Shown here piece after piece: positions 1 through 12,300 of a stretch of DNA of 64,000 nucleotides. The notes under the pieces were generated by a model. It was not told the DNA's origin. It was given only the letters and a program-made list of their open reading frames with translations, and ran no database searches. The DNA is taken from contig NZ_JABVCQ010000003.1 in the NCBI RefSeq assembly GCF_014145225.1, positions 62,001 through 126,000 on the forward strand, read 5' to 3'. The position numbers and the translations under genes are program-made. Numbering within the stretch: the first letter of the stretch is position 1; each line of letters opens with the position of its first letter. Source of the stretch: Thiospirillum jenense. GTDB lineage: Bacteria > Pseudomonadota > Gammaproteobacteria > Chromatiales > Chromatiaceae.

Positions 1-129
1 CCGAGATGAACGGCTAATTTGATCTGGACTACCTCCCTGCATACGAAGATTAAATTGTTCTTTAAGCAGTTCAAGTAACAAATCTTGCAATTCTGGCATT
101 GCTTTTTGTCTTAGTTCATTCGCCTTCAT
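1..129 (-). CDS. rpmC: 50S ribosomal protein L29, C-terminus cut by window edge
   Basis: Translation of the minus strand gives 43 residues starting [18 protein letters not shown] and running off the window edge. The N-terminal MKANEL and the following leucine-rich helix are typical of L29, a small protein at the exit of the ribosomal tunnel. Its ATG overlaps the stop codon of rplP by one base (TGATG), which implies translational coupling. The position after L16 is the standard S10-operon order. Roughly 20 residues are missing. Confidence 0.93.
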   Translation of the reverse strand, partial: MKANELRQKAMPELQDLLLELLKEQFNLRMQGGSPDQISRSSR

Positions 130-542
130 CACAACACCGTCCTTCTCTCAAATCGGGTTTGCACAGGCAATTTGGCGGCAGCGAGAATAAAAGCCTCACG
201 CGCTAATTCTTCCGGAATGCCCTCAATTTCATACAGCATTTTCCCGGGTTGTACTAACGCAACCCAATACTCCACATTTCCTTTTCCTTTGCCCATGCGC
301 ACTTCGAGTGGCTTTTTAGAAACAGGCTTATCTGGAAACACGCGAATCCACAGTTTGCCACCACGTTTTACCTTGCGAGTAATAGCCCGCCGTGCTGACT
401 CAATCTGACGCGCTGTTAATCGCCCGCGCTCTATTGCTTTAAGCCCAAAGTCACCAAAGCTAACGGCATTACCGCTCTGTGCAAGTCCGCGGTTTCTTCC
501 CTTATGCTGTTTGCGAAATTTTGTTCTTTTTGGTTGCAGCAT
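129..542 (-). CDS. rplP: 50S ribosomal protein L16
   Basis: The 137-residue product matches L16 in length and sequence: a basic N-terminus ([19 protein letters not shown]), then the conserved [12 protein letters not shown] segment around residues 76-88. L16 binds 23S rRNA near the peptidyl-transferase centre and helps position A-site tRNA. It sits two bases after the rpsC stop and overlaps rpmC, so it is an internal cistron of the S10 operon. Confidence 0.98.
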   Translation of the reverse strand: MLQPKRTKFRKQHKGRNRGLAQSGNAVSFGDFGLKAIERGRLTARQIESARRAITRKVKRGGKLWIRVFPDKPVSKKPLEVRMGKGKGNVEYWVALVQPGKMLYEIEGIPEELAREAFILAAAKLPVQTRFERRTVL

Positions 543-544
543 GA

Positions 545-1225
545 TTAACCTTTTCTTGAGCGTGAACGTTTTTCTTGAGGTTGTCCCTCAATACGGTCAC
601 CAAAAATTTCACCACGAAAAATCCAAGTTTTCACACCTAAAATGCCATAGGTTGTGCGCGCTTCGGCAAAGCCATAATCAATATCAGCTCGCAACGTATG
701 CAATGGCACCCGCCCTTCACGATACCATTCAGATCGCGCAATTTCAGCGCCGTTAAGACGTCCGGCGATATTGACACGAATTCCTTCAGCCCCAACGCGC
801 ATAGAGCTTTGCACAGCACGTTTCATAGCACGCCGAAACATAATGCGCCGCTCAAGTTGTTGGGCAATTCCTTCAGCAACTAGTTGGGCATCTAATTCTG
901 GCTTACGTATCTCTTCAATACTAATATGCACAGGAATGCCCATCAGATTTGAAATCTCTGCACGCAACTTATCGATATCTTCACCCTTCTTACCGATGAC
1001 AACGCCAGGGCGAGCAGTATGAATTGTAATGTGTGCATTTTTTGCAGGGCGGTCAATTTGAATACGACTCACCGACGCATTAGCAAGCTTTTTTTTAAGA
1101 AAGGCACGTACCGACAAATCTGTATTTAACAAATTAGCATAATCTTTCGAGTCAGCGTACCACTTCGATGTCCAACTTTTTACAATCCCAAGACGTATTC
1201 CAATCGGGTGTACTTTTTGTCCCAT
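545..1225 (-). CDS. rpsC: 30S ribosomal protein S3
   Basis: 226 residues beginning [14 protein letters not shown], the hallmark S3 start. The KH-domain GxxG loop is seen as VIGKKGEDI near residues 76-84. S3 forms part of the mRNA entry tunnel of the small subunit. The C-terminus is short and very basic (EKRSRSRKG). The gene lies 17 bases after rplV and 2 bases before rplP in the S10 operon. Confidence 0.98.
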   Translation of the reverse strand: MGQKVHPIGIRLGIVKSWTSKWYADSKDYANLLNTDLSVRAFLKKKLANASVSRIQIDRPAKNAHITIHTARPGVVIGKKGEDIDKLRAEISNLMGIPVHISIEEIRKPELDAQLVAEGIAQQLERRIMFRRAMKRAVQSSMRVGAEGIRVNIAGRLNGAEIARSEWYREGRVPLHTLRADIDYGFAEARTTYGILGVKTWIFRGEIFGDRIEGQPQEKRSRSRKG

Positions 1226-1242
1226 GCTAGTTTCTCTGTTGT

Positions 1243-1581
1243 TTATTTCTCAGCTACAGTCAAAGTAATATGACTAGTGCGCTTTAAAATGCGAGATGCG
1301 CGCCCTTTTGCACGCGGTCTGATTCGTTTCATTGTTGGCCCTTCATTCACTTGAATGGACGCAACACATAACTCATCCACATCAGCCCCGACATTCGTTT
1401 CAGCATTAGCAATTGCTGATTCGAGAATTTTTTTGATAAGTTTAGCACCTTTTTTTGTGCTAAAGGTTAAATCATATAATGCTTTCTCGACATGTTGACC
1501 GCGAATTTGATCGGCAACCAACCGTGCTTTTTGTGCCGAAATTCGGGCAAACCTTAATTTTGCCTCTGCTTGCATGGTCAT
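1243..1581 (-). CDS. rplV: 50S ribosomal protein L22
   Basis: 112 residues with the L22 core: [17 protein letters not shown] near the N-terminus and the C-terminal beta-hairpin segment with [10 protein letters not shown]. That hairpin lines the peptide exit tunnel, where macrolide-resistance changes occur in other bacteria; no deletion of the loop is obvious here. It is embedded between rpsS and rpsC with short spacers. Confidence 0.98.
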   Translation of the reverse strand: MTMQAEAKLRFARISAQKARLVADQIRGQHVEKALYDLTFSTKKGAKLIKKILESAIANAETNVGADVDELCVASIQVNEGPTMKRIRPRAKGRASRILKRTSHITLTVAEK

Positions 1582-1592
1582 ATTTCCTATCG

Positions 1593-1871
1593 CTATTTCT
1601 TTTTCACTTTACGATCAGCAGCATGTCCCCGAAAAGTTCGGGTTAATGCAAATTCACCCAACTTATGTCCAATCATATTTTCGTTAACGAGTACAGGAAT
1701 ATGCTGCTTTCCATTGTGAACCGCAATAGTCAGCCCCACCATTTCTGGTAAGATGACTGAACGACGCGACCAAGTTTTAATAGGTCTTTTGTTATTCTGA
1801 GCAACAGCATCATCTACTTTTTTCAACAAGTGATGGTCAACAAAAGGCCCTTTGCGAACTGAACGTGGCAC
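1593..1871 (-). CDS. rpsS: 30S ribosomal protein S19
   Basis: 92 residues starting [19 protein letters not shown], with the conserved KTWSRRS and HNGKQHIPV segments. S19 sits in the head of the small subunit and contacts S13 and the A-site finger. Length is normal for the family. It follows rplB by about 40 bases in S10-operon order. Confidence 0.98.
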   Translation of the reverse strand: MPRSVRKGPFVDHHLLKKVDDAVAQNNKRPIKTWSRRSVILPEMVGLTIAVHNGKQHIPVLVNENMIGHKLGEFALTRTFRGHAADRKVKKK

Positions 1872-1911
1872 TGATCAATACCCTCTACCAAAAAAAAATA
1901 AAACCATTTGG

Positions 1912-2739
1912 CTACTTCAATCCGCGGCGCCGAACAATCATACTATCGGTGCGTTTGTTATGGCGCGTTTTGTAACCCTTAGTTGGTTGTCCCCAAGGAG
2001 TTACTGGATGACGTCCACCAGAAGTGCGTCCCTCACCACCACCATGTGGGTGATCAACTGGATTCATCACCACACCACGCACGGTGGGACGGACACCACG
2101 CCAGCGCACTGCTCCTGCCTTACCTAACTTACGCAAGCTATGTTCGCCGTTACCAACGGTACCAATAACCGCCCGACACTCCACATGCACTTTACGCATC
2201 TCACCTGACCGTAACCGCAATGTCGCATAATTACCTTCTCGAGCAATTAATTGCACCGATGCACCAGCGGCACGCGCAAGTTGAGCGCCTTTACCCGGAC
2301 GCATTTCAATACAATGAATTTCTGTACCAACAGGTATATTGCGCAAAGGCAAACAGTTACCAACACTAATAGGTGCAGTCTCTGATGCCAATACGGTAGC
2401 GCCGGACTGTATCCCTTTCGGCGCGATAATATATGACCATTCACCATCAATATATTTCAACAGCGCCAGATTAGCACTACGATTAGGATCGTATTCAATC
2501 CGTTCAACAGTCGCCGGAATATTTTGTTTATTACGTTTAAAATCAACTAACCGATACAATCGTTTATGTCCGCCGCCATGATGACGCACGGTAATACGTC
2601 CCTGATTATTTCGCCCCCCTACGGACTTTTTTCCAGTCAACAGTGACTGTAATGGGCGACCACGGTAAAGTTGTGCATCAACCAACTTAACGACAAAGCG
2701 TCGGCCAGGCGAAGTCGGATTTGTTTTTATAACAGACAT
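1912..2739 (-). CDS. rplB: 50S ribosomal protein L2
   Basis: 275 residues. L2 is needed for subunit joining and peptidyl-transferase activity. The conserved C-terminal [17 protein letters not shown] segment, which includes the functionally important histidine, is intact, as is the early [17 protein letters not shown] stretch. It lies between rplW and rpsS in the S10 operon. Confidence 0.98.
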   Translation of the reverse strand: MSVIKTNPTSPGRRFVVKLVDAQLYRGRPLQSLLTGKKSVGGRNNQGRITVRHHGGGHKRLYRLVDFKRNKQNIPATVERIEYDPNRSANLALLKYIDGEWSYIIAPKGIQSGATVLASETAPISVGNCLPLRNIPVGTEIHCIEMRPGKGAQLARAAGASVQLIAREGNYATLRLRSGEMRKVHVECRAVIGTVGNGEHSLRKLGKAGAVRWRGVRPTVRGVVMNPVDHPHGGGEGRTSGGRHPVTPWGQPTKGYKTRHNKRTDSMIVRRRGLK

Positions 2740-2773
2740 AATTAGCTATCCAAGTAAAATAAATCCAGCGTCA

Positions 2774-3070
2774 TCATGCAGCGCCACCAAAGTCAATACT
2801 TTGCCCAGACTTAACACGCACATAAGCCTTTCGCCAGTTACTCCGTTGGCCTAAACGTCCGCCAAAGCGCTTTTTTTTACCTTTGACATTTACAACCTGA
2901 ACATTTTCCACATCAACTGCAAACAAATTTTCCACTGCTTGGCTGATTTCTAACTTGGTTGCGTCCGATAATACTCGAAATGCATACTGTTGGTTTAATT
3001 CAGTCATTCTATTCGACTTTTCGGAAACAATAGGACGCAATAACACTTTCAACAAGCGTTCTTGATTCAT
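2774..3070 (-). CDS. rplW: 50S ribosomal protein L23
   Basis: 98 residues beginning [19 protein letters not shown], the family signature start. L23 docks trigger factor and SRP at the tunnel exit. Its ATG overlaps the rplD stop by four bases (ATGA), indicating translational coupling. The basic [14 protein letters not shown] loop that contacts rRNA is present near residues 64-78. Confidence 0.98.
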   Translation of the reverse strand: MNQERLLKVLLRPIVSEKSNRMTELNQQYAFRVLSDATKLEISQAVENLFAVDVENVQVVNVKGKKKRFGGRLGQRSNWRKAYVRVKSGQSIDFGGAA

Positions 3071-3684
3071 ATTAACCGTTCCTCTAACTTAGTGATGGCG
3101 GCTTCAGTTGCAATAATGTGAGCAAATGCAACTAAACTCACTGGATCAACCATGCGCGCTGTTAAAACATCAACATTAGGCAAATTGCGTGATGCTAATG
3201 TTAGAGGCGTGTTCACCTCATCAACTAAAATCAGCACATCATTAGTGACCGCCAATTCAGCGAGCTTATTGGCCAGCGCTTTCGTTTTTACTTCGGTCAA
3301 TTCAAAATTAGGAACAATAAGCAACCGTTCTTGACGTACTAATTCTGACAAAATGGAACGTAACGCACTGCGATACATTTTACGATTCACTTTTTGGGCA
3401 AAACTTTGCGGTTGTGCAGCAAAAGTACGCCCACCACTGCGCCACAATGGACTACGCGAAGTACCAGCGCGGGCGCGCCCTGTGCCTTTTTGACGGTGTG
3501 GTTTAGCACCACCACCACTCACAGCTGCTCGATTTTTCTGCGCTCGCGTTCCTGATCTGGCATTCGCCAAATAAGCAGTAATCACTTGATGAACCAGCCC
3601 GGGTTTATATTCTAAACCAAAGACATGATCTGAAACAGATATTTCACCAAAGTCACCATTTTTATTCCGCGTCACTAATTGCAT
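3067..3684 (-). CDS. rplD: 50S ribosomal protein L4
   Basis: 205 residues. The extended tunnel loop ([17 protein letters not shown], about residues 58-74) is intact, and the C-terminal half has the alpha/beta fold segment ILVDEVNTP. In E. coli L4 represses its own S10 operon through the operon leader. Here rpsJ follows tufA by only 11 bases, so that leader has no obvious room between them. Confidence 0.97.
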   Translation of the reverse strand: MQLVTRNKNGDFGEISVSDHVFGLEYKPGLVHQVITAYLANARSGTRAQKNRAAVSGGGAKPHRQKGTGRARAGTSRSPLWRSGGRTFAAQPQSFAQKVNRKMYRSALRSILSELVRQERLLIVPNFELTEVKTKALANKLAELAVTNDVLILVDEVNTPLTLASRNLPNVDVLTARMVDPVSLVAFAHIIATEAAITKLEERLI

Positions 3685-3689
3685 TGCGA

Positions 3690-4343
3690 TTAGCCTTTAT
3701 TCTTCTGCTTGACAGTTGGAACTATAATCAAATGGCTACCGGTTGCCCCCGGAACACTTCCTTTAACCAGCAACAACTGACGTTCAGTATCAACCTTGAT
3801 TAGTTCAAGGTTCTGTTGACAACGGATCGCTGCGCCTAAATGACCCGCCATTTTTTTACCTTTAAACACACGACCAGGAGATTGATTCTGACCAATTGAC
3901 CCTGGAGCGCGATGCGACAAAGAATTGCCGTGTGTTGCATCCTGACCACTGAAGTGATGGCGGCGAATGGCACCGGTAAATCCTTTTCCTTTACTCACGC
4001 CACGAACATCTACTTTTTGCCCAGCTGCAAAAACATCCACTGTGATTTGGTTGCCGAGTTGGAATGATGCAGTTTCATCAGCATTGTCCAATCGGAATTC
4101 ATGCAGCATTGCAACTGCACCTACTTTTGCTTTAGCGATATGACCAGAAACTGCTTTAGTGACACGCGATGCCTGACGTTGTCCATAACCAACTTGAACA
4201 GCATCATAACCATCAGTTTCTAATTGCTTGACTTGACAAACGTAGTTCCCACCAACATCAATAACTGTTACCGGAACAGCAGTGCCATCACTATTGAAAA
4301 TACGCGTCATACCCGCTTTACGCCCAATCAAACCAACTGCCAT
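3690..4343 (-). CDS. rplC: 50S ribosomal protein L3
   Basis: 217 residues starting [16 protein letters not shown]. The conserved central loop with [13 protein letters not shown] and the following [10 protein letters not shown], which holds the glutamine methylated by PrmB in E. coli, is present. L3 is an early 50S assembly protein. It lies 10 bases after rpsJ and 5 bases before rplD. Confidence 0.98.
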   Translation of the reverse strand: MAVGLIGRKAGMTRIFNSDGTAVPVTVIDVGGNYVCQVKQLETDGYDAVQVGYGQRQASRVTKAVSGHIAKAKVGAVAMLHEFRLDNADETASFQLGNQITVDVFAAGQKVDVRGVSKGKGFTGAIRRHHFSGQDATHGNSLSHRAPGSIGQNQSPGRVFKGKKMAGHLGAAIRCQQNLELIKVDTERQLLLVKGSVPGATGSHLIIVPTVKQKNKG

Positions 4344-4353
4344 GTTTATCCCC

Positions 4354-4665
4354 TTAACTCAACTTGATTTGCGCATCTACACCAGCAGGAAGATCAAGTT
4401 TCATGAGCGCATCAACTGTTTTATCTGTAGGATCAACAATATCCATTAATCGTTTATGCGTACGCAGTTCATATTGATCCCGTGCATCTTTATTAACATG
4501 CGGTGAAATTAACACCGTGTAACGTTCTTGTTTTGATGGCAATGGGATTGGCCCACGAACTTGCGCACCAGTACGTTTTGCAGTTTCAACAATTTCACGC
4601 GCCGACTGATCAATCAATCGGTGATCGAATGCTTTAAGACGAATACGAATTCTTTGATTAGTCAT
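4354..4665 (-). CDS. rpsJ: 30S ribosomal protein S10 (NusE)
   Basis: 103 residues with the typical start [19 protein letters not shown] and the segment [16 protein letters not shown]10 also acts as NusE in antitermination and links NusG to the ribosome. It is the first gene of the S10 operon, but here it lies only 11 bases after tufA with no visible terminator or promoter, so the str and S10 operons probably form one transcription unit. Confidence 0.98.
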   Translation of the reverse strand: MTNQRIRIRLKAFDHRLIDQSAREIVETAKRTGAQVRGPIPLPSKQERYTVLISPHVNKDARDQYELRTHKRLMDIVDPTDKTVDALMKLDLPAGVDAQIKLS

Positions 4666-4676
4666 GTCTTAAAATC

Positions 4677-5867
4677 TCACCCGATAACCTTCGCAACCAC
4701 ACCCGCTCCAACAGTGCGTCCGCCTTCGCGTACCGCGAAGCGCAGCCCTTCTTCCATTGCAATTGGCGCAATCAATTTAATAGTCATTTTGACATTATCG
4801 CCGGGCATGACCATTTCAATTCCTTCCGGCAACTCACAGGCACCTGTAACGTCAGTAGTACGGAAATAAAACTGCGGACGATAACCATTAAAAAATGGTG
4901 TATGGCGTCCACCTTCTTCTTTACCTAACACATACACTTCGGCCTCAAAATGCGTATGTGGCGTAATGCTATTTGGCTTTGCTAATACCTGTCCACGTTC
5001 CACATCATCACGTTTAACACCGCGCAATAGCACACCAATATTATCGCCCGCCTGCCCTTGATCGAGCAATTTACGGAACATTTCAACGCCGGTACAGGTC
5101 GTTTTCACGGTGTCACGCAAGCCAACAATGGCAACTTCTTCACCAACTTTAACAATGCCACGTTCCACCCGACCAGTTACAACTGTGCCGCGTCCTGAAA
5201 TGGAAAACACGTCTTCAATAGGCATTAAAAAAGCGCCATCAATCGCCCGTTCTGGCTGCGGGATATAGCTATCTAGCGCATCCATTAAGCGTTCAATAGA
5301 CTGCGTTCCTAATTCAGAAGTATCGCCATCCAATGCCATTTTAGCCGAGCCAGTGACAACTGGTGTATCGTCGCCGGGGAAATCATAGCTTGACAGCATT
5401 TCCCGCACTTCCATTTCCACCAACTCTAATAATTCAGCATCATCCACCATATCGGCTTTATTTAAATAAACCACGATATAAGGCACACCGACTTGGCGAG
5501 ATAATAGAATATGTTCGCGTGTTTGAGGCATGGGTCCATCCGCCGCCGAAACGACTAAAATAGCACCGTCCATTTGCGCAGCACCGGTAATCATGTTTTT
5601 GACGTAGTCAGCATGTCCCGGACAATCCACATGTGCGTAATGGCGATTTGCAGTTTCGTATTCGACATGCGCTGTTGCAATGGTAATACCGCGCTCGCGT
5701 TCTTCAGGTGCATTATCGATTTGGTCATAAGCCCGCGCTTCGCCACCAAACTTTTTTGACTGCGTCACGGTAATTGCAGCAGTTAATGTCGTTTTACCGT
5801 GATCAACATGACCAATCGTGCCAACATTGACATGCGGTTTTTTGCGCTCAAACTTCTCTTTGGACAC
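4677..5867 (-). CDS. tufA: Elongation factor Tu, copy A
   Basis: 396 residues from a GTG start ([15 protein letters not shown]). GTG at 5867 is preferred because a GGAG Shine-Dalgarno lies 10 bases upstream and the length then equals the second copy. An upstream in-frame ATG at 5894 would add nine unrelated residues. G1 GHVDHGKT, G3 DCPGHADY and G4 NKAD are intact. EF-Tu delivers aminoacyl-tRNA to the ribosome. The protein is identical to tufB except the last residue (Gly here, Ala in tufB). Last gene of the str cluster, directly before rpsJ. Confidence 0.97.
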   Translation of the reverse strand: MSKEKFERKKPHVNVGTIGHVDHGKTTLTAAITVTQSKKFGGEARAYDQIDNAPEERERGITIATAHVEYETANRHYAHVDCPGHADYVKNMITGAAQMDGAILVVSAADGPMPQTREHILLSRQVGVPYIVVYLNKADMVDDAELLELVEMEVREMLSSYDFPGDDTPVVTGSAKMALDGDTSELGTQSIERLMDALDSYIPQPERAIDGAFLMPIEDVFSISGRGTVVTGRVERGIVKVGEEVAIVGLRDTVKTTCTGVEMFRKLLDQGQAGDNIGVLLRGVKRDDVERGQVLAKPNSITPHTHFEAEVYVLGKEEGGRHTPFFNGYRPQFYFRTTDVTGACELPEGIEMVMPGDNVKMTIKLIAPIAMEEGLRFAVREGGRTVGAGVVAKVIG

Positions 5868-5907
5868 AGTTAATTTACTCCAAAATATGCACAAGCCTGT
5901 TTTTTAT

Positions 5908-8004
5908 TTAATGCTTTTTAGTGATTGTTTCAGCGATGCTAGATGGTACTTCGCTGTATTTAGCGAATTCCATACTATAGGTTGCGCGTCCCTGCGTTGC
6001 TGAACGTAGATCAGTAGCATAACCAAACATTGATGAGAGCGGCACCTCAGCACGAATAATTTTACCTGAAGGCGCATCTTCCATCCCTTGAATCATTCCG
6101 CGCCGACTATTCAAATCTCCCATGACGTCCCCCATATTTTCCTCGGGTGTCACTACTTCAACTTTCATAATTGGTTCAAGTAGAATGGGTTTTGCTTTTG
6201 CGCTGCCTTCTTTAAATCCTATCGATCCAGCAATTTTAAATGCCATTTCACTTGAATCTACTTCATGATAAGAGCCATCATAAAGTGTCACTTTAATATC
6301 AACCATAGGAAAGCCAGCCAGCACTCCATGAGTCATTGCTTCCTTGATCCCTTTATCAACCGCTGGAATATATTCTTTTGGCACTGAACCGCCAACTATT
6401 GCATTAACGAATAGGTACCCAGCGCCAGGGTCTTGTGGTTCAATACGCAAAAAGACATGTCCAAATTGACCGCGCCCGCCTGACTGCCGCGCAAACTTGC
6501 TTTCTTGTTCAACCACCGCGCGAATCGTTTCACGATAACTGACTTGCGGTGCGCCAACATTTGCTTCAACACCAAATTCACGTTTCATTCGATCTACAAT
6601 GATTTCCAGATGCAATTCACCCATACCAGAAATAATCGTTTGTCCAGATTCTTCATCAGAACGCACTCTAAACGACGGGTCTTCTTGTGCCAACTTTGAC
6701 AAGGCGACGCCCATCTTTTCTTGGTCACTTTTACTTTTTGGTTCAACCGCAACTGAAATCACTGGCTCTGGAAACTCCATGCGCTCCAAAGTAATCGGTT
6801 GATCGAGCGCACAGAGCGTATCGCCAGTAGTCACATCCTTCAAACCGACTGCCGCCGCTATATCACCTGCCCGCACTTCTTTAATTTCTTTACGGTCATT
6901 GGCATGCATTTGCAGGATGCGCCCAACCCGTTCTTTTTTACGCTTTACTGGATTAAAAACCGTGTCACCAGAATTCAACACGCCTGAATAAACACGGAAA
7001 AAAGTTAATGTGCCAACATAAGGGTCGGTAGCAATCTTAAAAGCCAGCGCGGCAAAAGGTGCATTATCAGTTGATGTGCGTTCTTCAAACACCTGACCTT
7101 CATCATCGACAGCACCTTGTATAGATGGAACATCCCCAGGGGCCGGCATATAATCAATCACTGCATCTAACATGGCTTGCACACCTTTATTCTTAAATGC
7201 AGAGCCACACAAGATCGGGACAATTTCATTTTTTAGAGTACGAATTCGCAAACCTAATTTAATTTCTTCTTCGGATAATTCACCATCTTCGAGATATTTT
7301 TCCATCATTTCATCATTGGCTTCCGCAGCTGCTTCTATCAAGCTTTCGCGCCAAGTTTGACACAAATCAACCATGTCTTTTGGAATGTCACCTAATACAA
7401 ACGTCATGCCCTTGGTTTCTTCATCCCAATAAATCGCCTTCATTCGTACTAAATCAACAATACCGCTAAAAGTGTCTTCAGCACCAATTGGCAATTGAAT
7501 AGGTATTGCATTGCCACCCAACCGCTCTTTGACCTGCGATACAACCCGCAGAAAATTTGCACCCATGCGGTCCATCTTATTAACAAAAGCTAAACGCGGT
7601 ACCCCGTATTTATTTGCTTGACGCCAAACGGTTTCTGATTGTGGCTCTACCCCGCCAACCGCACAAAACACAGCGCAGGCACCGTCGAGTACGCGCAATG
7701 AACGTTCGACTTCAATAGTGAAATCAACATGACCTGGCGTGTCAATAATGTTAATTCGGTGTTCTTGGTATTGCTGATCCATCCCTTTCCAAAAACACGT
7801 CGTGGCCGCAGAGGTAATAGTAATTCCACGCTCTTGTTCCTGCGCCATCCAATCCATTGTCGCAGTACCATCGTGTACTTCACCAATCTTATGTGACAGC
7901 CCCGTATAAAAAAGAATACGCTCTGTGGTAGTCGTTTTTCCGGCATCAATATGCGCCATAATGCCAAGATTGCGGTACCGCTCAATGGGGGTGCTACGTG
8001 CCAC
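5908..8004 (-). CDS. fusA: Elongation factor G
   Basis: 698 residues. GTPase motifs are [15 protein letters not shown] (G1), [10 protein letters not shown] (switch I/G2), DTPGHVDFT (G3) and NKMDR (G4). Domains II-V follow, with the conserved GGRGQFGHV of domain IV. EF-G drives translocation and, with RRF, ribosome recycling. It lies between rpsG and tufA, the classical str order S12-S7-EF-G-EF-Tu. Confidence 0.98.
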   Translation of the reverse strand: MARSTPIERYRNLGIMAHIDAGKTTTTERILFYTGLSHKIGEVHDGTATMDWMAQEQERGITITSAATTCFWKGMDQQYQEHRINIIDTPGHVDFTIEVERSLRVLDGACAVFCAVGGVEPQSETVWRQANKYGVPRLAFVNKMDRMGANFLRVVSQVKERLGGNAIPIQLPIGAEDTFSGIVDLVRMKAIYWDEETKGMTFVLGDIPKDMVDLCQTWRESLIEAAAEANDEMMEKYLEDGELSEEEIKLGLRIRTLKNEIVPILCGSAFKNKGVQAMLDAVIDYMPAPGDVPSIQGAVDDEGQVFEERTSTDNAPFAALAFKIATDPYVGTLTFFRVYSGVLNSGDTVFNPVKRKKERVGRILQMHANDRKEIKEVRAGDIAAAVGLKDVTTGDTLCALDQPITLERMEFPEPVISVAVEPKSKSDQEKMGVALSKLAQEDPSFRVRSDEESGQTIISGMGELHLEIIVDRMKREFGVEANVGAPQVSYRETIRAVVEQESKFARQSGGRGQFGHVFLRIEPQDPGAGYLFVNAIVGGSVPKEYIPAVDKGIKEAMTHGVLAGFPMVDIKVTLYDGSYHEVDSSEMAFKIAGSIGFKEGSAKAKPILLEPIMKVEVVTPEENMGDVMGDLNSRRGMIQGMEDAPSGKIIRAEVPLSSMFGYATDLRSATQGRATYSMEFAKYSEVPSSIAETITKKH

Positions 8005-8073
8005 GACTATTCCGTCCTATTGCTATCTCTAAAAAACTAAATAAACAAAAATGATCCAGTGTTAGCAACTCAA

Positions 8074-8544
8074 TTACCAACGATAATGTGAAAATGCTTT
8101 ATTGGCCTCGGCCATCCGGTGTGTATCCTCTTTCTTTTTCACTGCGGTACCTCGTGAATCAGCAGCATCCATAAGTTCACCTGCAAGTCGCAATGCCATT
8201 GATTTTTCAGAACGCTTACGCGCTGCATCAATTAACCAGCGCATTGCTAATGTATTACGCCGTGATGGTCGCACTTCAATAGGCACCTGATAGGTTGCAC
8301 CACCAACACGTCGTGATTTTACCTCAACAACTGGACGTACATTTTCCATTGCTTGGTCAAGTAATGTCACCGGATCGGCGCCTTTTTTCTCAGCAACTTG
8401 ATCGAGAGCGCCATAAATAATTCGTTCAGCGACAGACTTTTTACCATCTTCCATAATCATGTTAATAAACTTTGCTAACAATTCACTACCATGTTTAGGG
8501 TCAGGTAAAATTTGACGGCGTGCAACAATACGTCTTCTTGGCAT
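8074..8544 (-). CDS. rpsG: 30S ribosomal protein S7
   Basis: 156 residues beginning [20 protein letters not shown], with the [16 protein letters not shown] signature. S7 nucleates assembly of the 30S head and in E. coli represses its own operon. Spacing to rpsL is about 50 bases and to fusA about 70 bases. Confidence 0.98.
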   Translation of the reverse strand: MPRRRIVARRQILPDPKHGSELLAKFINMIMEDGKKSVAERIIYGALDQVAEKKGADPVTLLDQAMENVRPVVEVKSRRVGGATYQVPIEVRPSRRNTLAMRWLIDAARKRSEKSMALRLAGELMDAADSRGTAVKKKEDTHRMAEANKAFSHYRW

Positions 8545-8596
8545 GAGATCGGCTCCAAATCTTTAATCATTAAAACGACTTAAAACTCACTGATTT

Positions 8597-8971
8597 TTAT
8601 CTTTTAGGCCGTTTAGCACCATACTTAGAACGCCCTTGTCGCCGTTTTTCAACACCTGAGGTATCTAGCGTACCGCGTATTGTGTGATAGCGCACACCCG
8701 GCAGATCCTTAACACGTCCGCCCCGAATCAAAACGACCGAGTGTTCTTGCAGATTGTGCCCTTCGCCACCAATATATGATGTCACTTCATAGCCGTTGGT
8801 CAGGCGCACCCGCGCAACCTTACGCAATGCAGAATTCGGTTTTTTAGGCGTCGTGGTATAAACGCGGGTACATACACCACGCTTTTGCGGACACGCATCT
8901 AATGCTGGCACGTTGCTTTTTGCAACTTTACGCTGACGCGGTTTGCGTACCAATTGATTAACTGTTGCCAT
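8597..8971 (-). CDS. rpsL: 30S ribosomal protein S12
   Basis: 124 residues, [13 protein letters not shown] start. The decoding loop [16 protein letters not shown] and the [13 protein letters not shown] loop are both wild type; the lysine of PKKPNS and the lysine of RVKDLPG, the usual streptomycin-resistance sites, are unchanged. First gene of the str cluster. The 380-base gap before it must hold its promoter. Confidence 0.98.
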   Translation of the reverse strand: MATVNQLVRKPRQRKVAKSNVPALDACPQKRGVCTRVYTTTPKKPNSALRKVARVRLTNGYEVTSYIGGEGHNLQEHSVVLIRGGRVKDLPGVRYHTIRGTLDTSGVEKRRQGRSKYGAKRPKR

Positions 8972-9266
8972 AACTTAAAATTGACTCTCCGACGGCGTCT
9001 GACATCTAAAATTCTCACGGCAGCAGCACCCGCTGGTCAACTGCGACCGTTTTAAATTAGTGTTATTTATTTTAAGGATACTCAATCGCGTTACGCCTTA
9101 TCGTCTCCGCGCAATCCGTAACACATTGCCGAAACCATTCCTCAGGCGTAGGCACACATTCGAATATCAGTTGGTTTTACGCTGACATCGTGTTTAGCGC
9201 CCGCAAAATTCACGCTCTAAACGTGACATTCTGACACTTGGTAACACTTGATGCAGGAAACAAACA
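8972..9266. other. Intergenic region between rpsL and the rpoC terminator
   Basis: No convincing ORF on either strand. Because a terminator for rpoBC lies at its far end, this stretch should carry the promoter and leader of rpsL-rpsG-fusA-tufA on the minus strand. I could not pick a promoter with good -35 and -10 boxes with confidence. A short imperfect inverted repeat (GTTTAG near 9190 and CTAAAC near 9220) is visible. Confidence 0.4.
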
Positions 9267-9285
9267 AGCCGGCCAAAAGCCGGCT
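9260..9285 (-). terminator. Rho-independent terminator after rpoC
   Basis: On the minus strand a perfect 7-bp stem, AGCCGGC / GCCGGCT with a TTTTG loop (9267-9285), is followed by TTGTTTGTTT. It lies about 70 bases after the rpoC stop and faces away from it, so it should end the rplKAJL-rpoBC transcript and separate it from rpsL. Confidence 0.8.
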
Positions 9286-9351
9286 GACTGAGAGGCGGAA
9301 GTATAGAATCGTAGCGCTGGGTTGTCAATCACCTAAAACCTAGCCCGGCAA

Positions 9352-12300
9352 CTATCTCGACAAAACCTGTGATTCAGAATAATCCTTCATTGCCTGCACT
9401 AATTCTTTATTTGCAATCTCTCGCCGTTCAATTGCTGTCGTTTCATTTTCAATCGGTTCAATGCGGCGCCGTTGCCGCCGTTCATTATGATGAGCGAGGC
9501 CAGTTCCGGCGGGGATCAATCGTCCAACAATCACATTTTCTTTCAGCCCATTCAAATTATCCAATGACCCGCGTACCGCCGCTTCAGTTAATACCCGCGT
9601 AGTTTCTTGGAAAGAAGCTGCCGAAATAAATGATTCTGTTGCAAGTGACGCTTTTGTAATACCCAATAACAACGGCTCCCATATTGCGGGGTATTTATTT
9701 TCCGCAATGACACGTTCATTCTCAGCGACCACTGTTGAATGATCAACTTGTTCACCGCGCAATAGTCGGGTGTCGCCAGGATTAATAACATGCACTTTAC
9801 GCAACATTTGACGCACAATCACTTCAATATGTTTATCGTTGATTCGCACACCTTGTAATCGATAAACATCTTGAATTTCTTTAACCAGATATTCTGCCAG
9901 TGCAGTCACGCCTTTCAACCGCAAAATATCATGGGCATTTAACTCACCCTCGGAAATAACCTCACCGCGTGCCACCCGTTCACCTTCAAACACACTCACA
10001 TGTCGCCATTTTGGAATCAGTTCTTCAATGGTTTCCCCATCATCCATTGTAATAATTAGGCGCTGCTTACCCTTAGTATCTTTGCCAAAACTCACTGTGC
10101 CAGTTGCTTCTGCCATTAATGCCTGATCTTTCGGTTTGCGCGCTTCAAATAAATCAGCTACACGCGGCAAACCACCTGTAATATCACGAGTTTTACTCGA
10201 CTCTTGGGGAATGCGCGCCAGAATATCACCCACTCCCACTTGCGCACTGTCAATCACATTTACGATTGCACCAGATGGTAGATAATAGCGCGCCGGCAAA
10301 TCCGTCCCTGCGAGATTCAATTCCCGTCCCTGTTCATCAAACAAAATGACCACAGGACGTAAATCTTTGCCTAAGGTGGGACGCTGTTTTGGATCAATAA
10401 CAACTAATGAAGTTAATCCTGTCACTTCATCAGTCTGAGATTGTACCGTTACATTTTCAATAAAGTCTTCAAAGCGCAAACGTCCGGCAACTTCAGTCAC
10501 AACAGGATGTGTATGCGGATCCCAAGTGGCAACAATTTGCCCCCCTTCGACGTTATCTCCATCATTTGAATGAACTGTCGCACCATAAGGAATTTTGTAC
10601 CGTTCTTTTTCTGCACCTTTATCATCAACAACGGTTAATTCACCAGAGCGAGAAACAGCAACAAGATTGCCAGTATGATGCCGCACCGTTTTAATATTAT
10701 GCAGCTTAATAAAACCCGCTGATTTCACTTGAACATCTCTGACAGCGACCGTTCTTGATGCGGCGCCACCAATATGAAATGTCCGCATGGTCAATTGGGT
10801 GCCGGGTTCACCAATAGACTGCGCTGCAATAACACCAACAGCTTCACCGATATTAACACGATGACCACGTGCGAGGTCGCGTCCGTAACACTGGGCGCAC
10901 ACACCAATACGCGCATTGCAGGTAATTGCCGACCGAACTAATACTTGACCAACACCATCTTTTTCTATTTTTTCAACCCATTGTTCATCAAGTAATGTCC
11001 CAGCTGGACATAAAATTTCATCGCTGCCTGGGCGATAAATATTTGTTGCGGCGACACGCCCAAGAATACGTTCACGCAATGGTTCAACAACGTCACCGCC
11101 TTCAATAATGGACGCCATTACCAAACCATTTTCAGTCCCGCAATCTGGTTCAATAACCACCATGTCCTGAGCGACATCAACCAAGCGGCGAGTGAGATAA
11201 CCCGAATTAGCCGTTTTTAATGCCGTATCAGCCAATCCCTTGCGAGCGCCATGTGTGGAAATAAAATATTGAATAACGTTCAAGCCTTCACGAAAATTAG
11301 CGGTAATGGGTGTTTCAATAATGGAACCATCCGGTTTTGCCATTAAACCTCGCATACCCGCCAACTGTCGAATCTGTGCTGCTGAACCGCGTGCACCAGA
11401 ATCAGCCATCATATAAATTGAATTAAAAGAATCTTGTTCAACAAGATTTCCGTTACCATCAACAATCCGATCCTTGCCCAATTTTCGCATCATTGATTTA
11501 GCAACCTGCTCATTGGTATGAGACCAAATATCAATGACTTTATTGTAGCGTTCACCAGTGGTAACTAATCCAGATGCGTATTGCTGTTCAATTTCTTTAA
11601 CTTGCTCCTCAGCCGCCGCAAGAATCGCTGGTTTTTCATCTGGAACCTCCATGTCTTCAAGCCCAATTGAAATACCTGCACGAGTTGCCATACGGAACCC
11701 GAGGTACATAATTTGATCTGCAAAAACGACAGTTTCTTTTAATCCCAAAACACGATAGCATGTATTGATTAGTCGAGAGATTTGTTTTTTACCTAAATTT
11801 TGATCAACCAAGGCAAAAGGTAAGCCATTAGGCACAATTTCCCAAACTAATGCTCGCCCAATTGTCGTTTTTTTGAGGCTAATAGTTTCTTGCGGTTGTC
11901 CATCTGCAGAAAAGCTGACTTCACGAATACGAACTCTAATTTTTGCATGAAGATCAGCGTGACCAGTTTCATAAGCGCGCCGTGCTTCGGTAATATCACT
12001 TAGGATTAAACCTTCACCTTTTGCGCTAATACGTTCGCGGGTCATGTAATATAAACCCAAGACCACATCCTGCGACGGCACGATAATTGGTTCGCCATTT
12101 GCGGGAGATAAAATGTTATTTGACGACATCATGAGCGCCCGTGCTTCAAGCTGCGCTTCTAATGATAACGGCACATGAACAGCCATTTGATCGCCATCAA
12201 AATCTGCATTAAAAGCAGTACATACGAGCGGATGCAGTTGAATAGCTTTGCCTTCAATTAACACCGGTTCAAATGCTTGGATGCCTAAACGATGCAATGT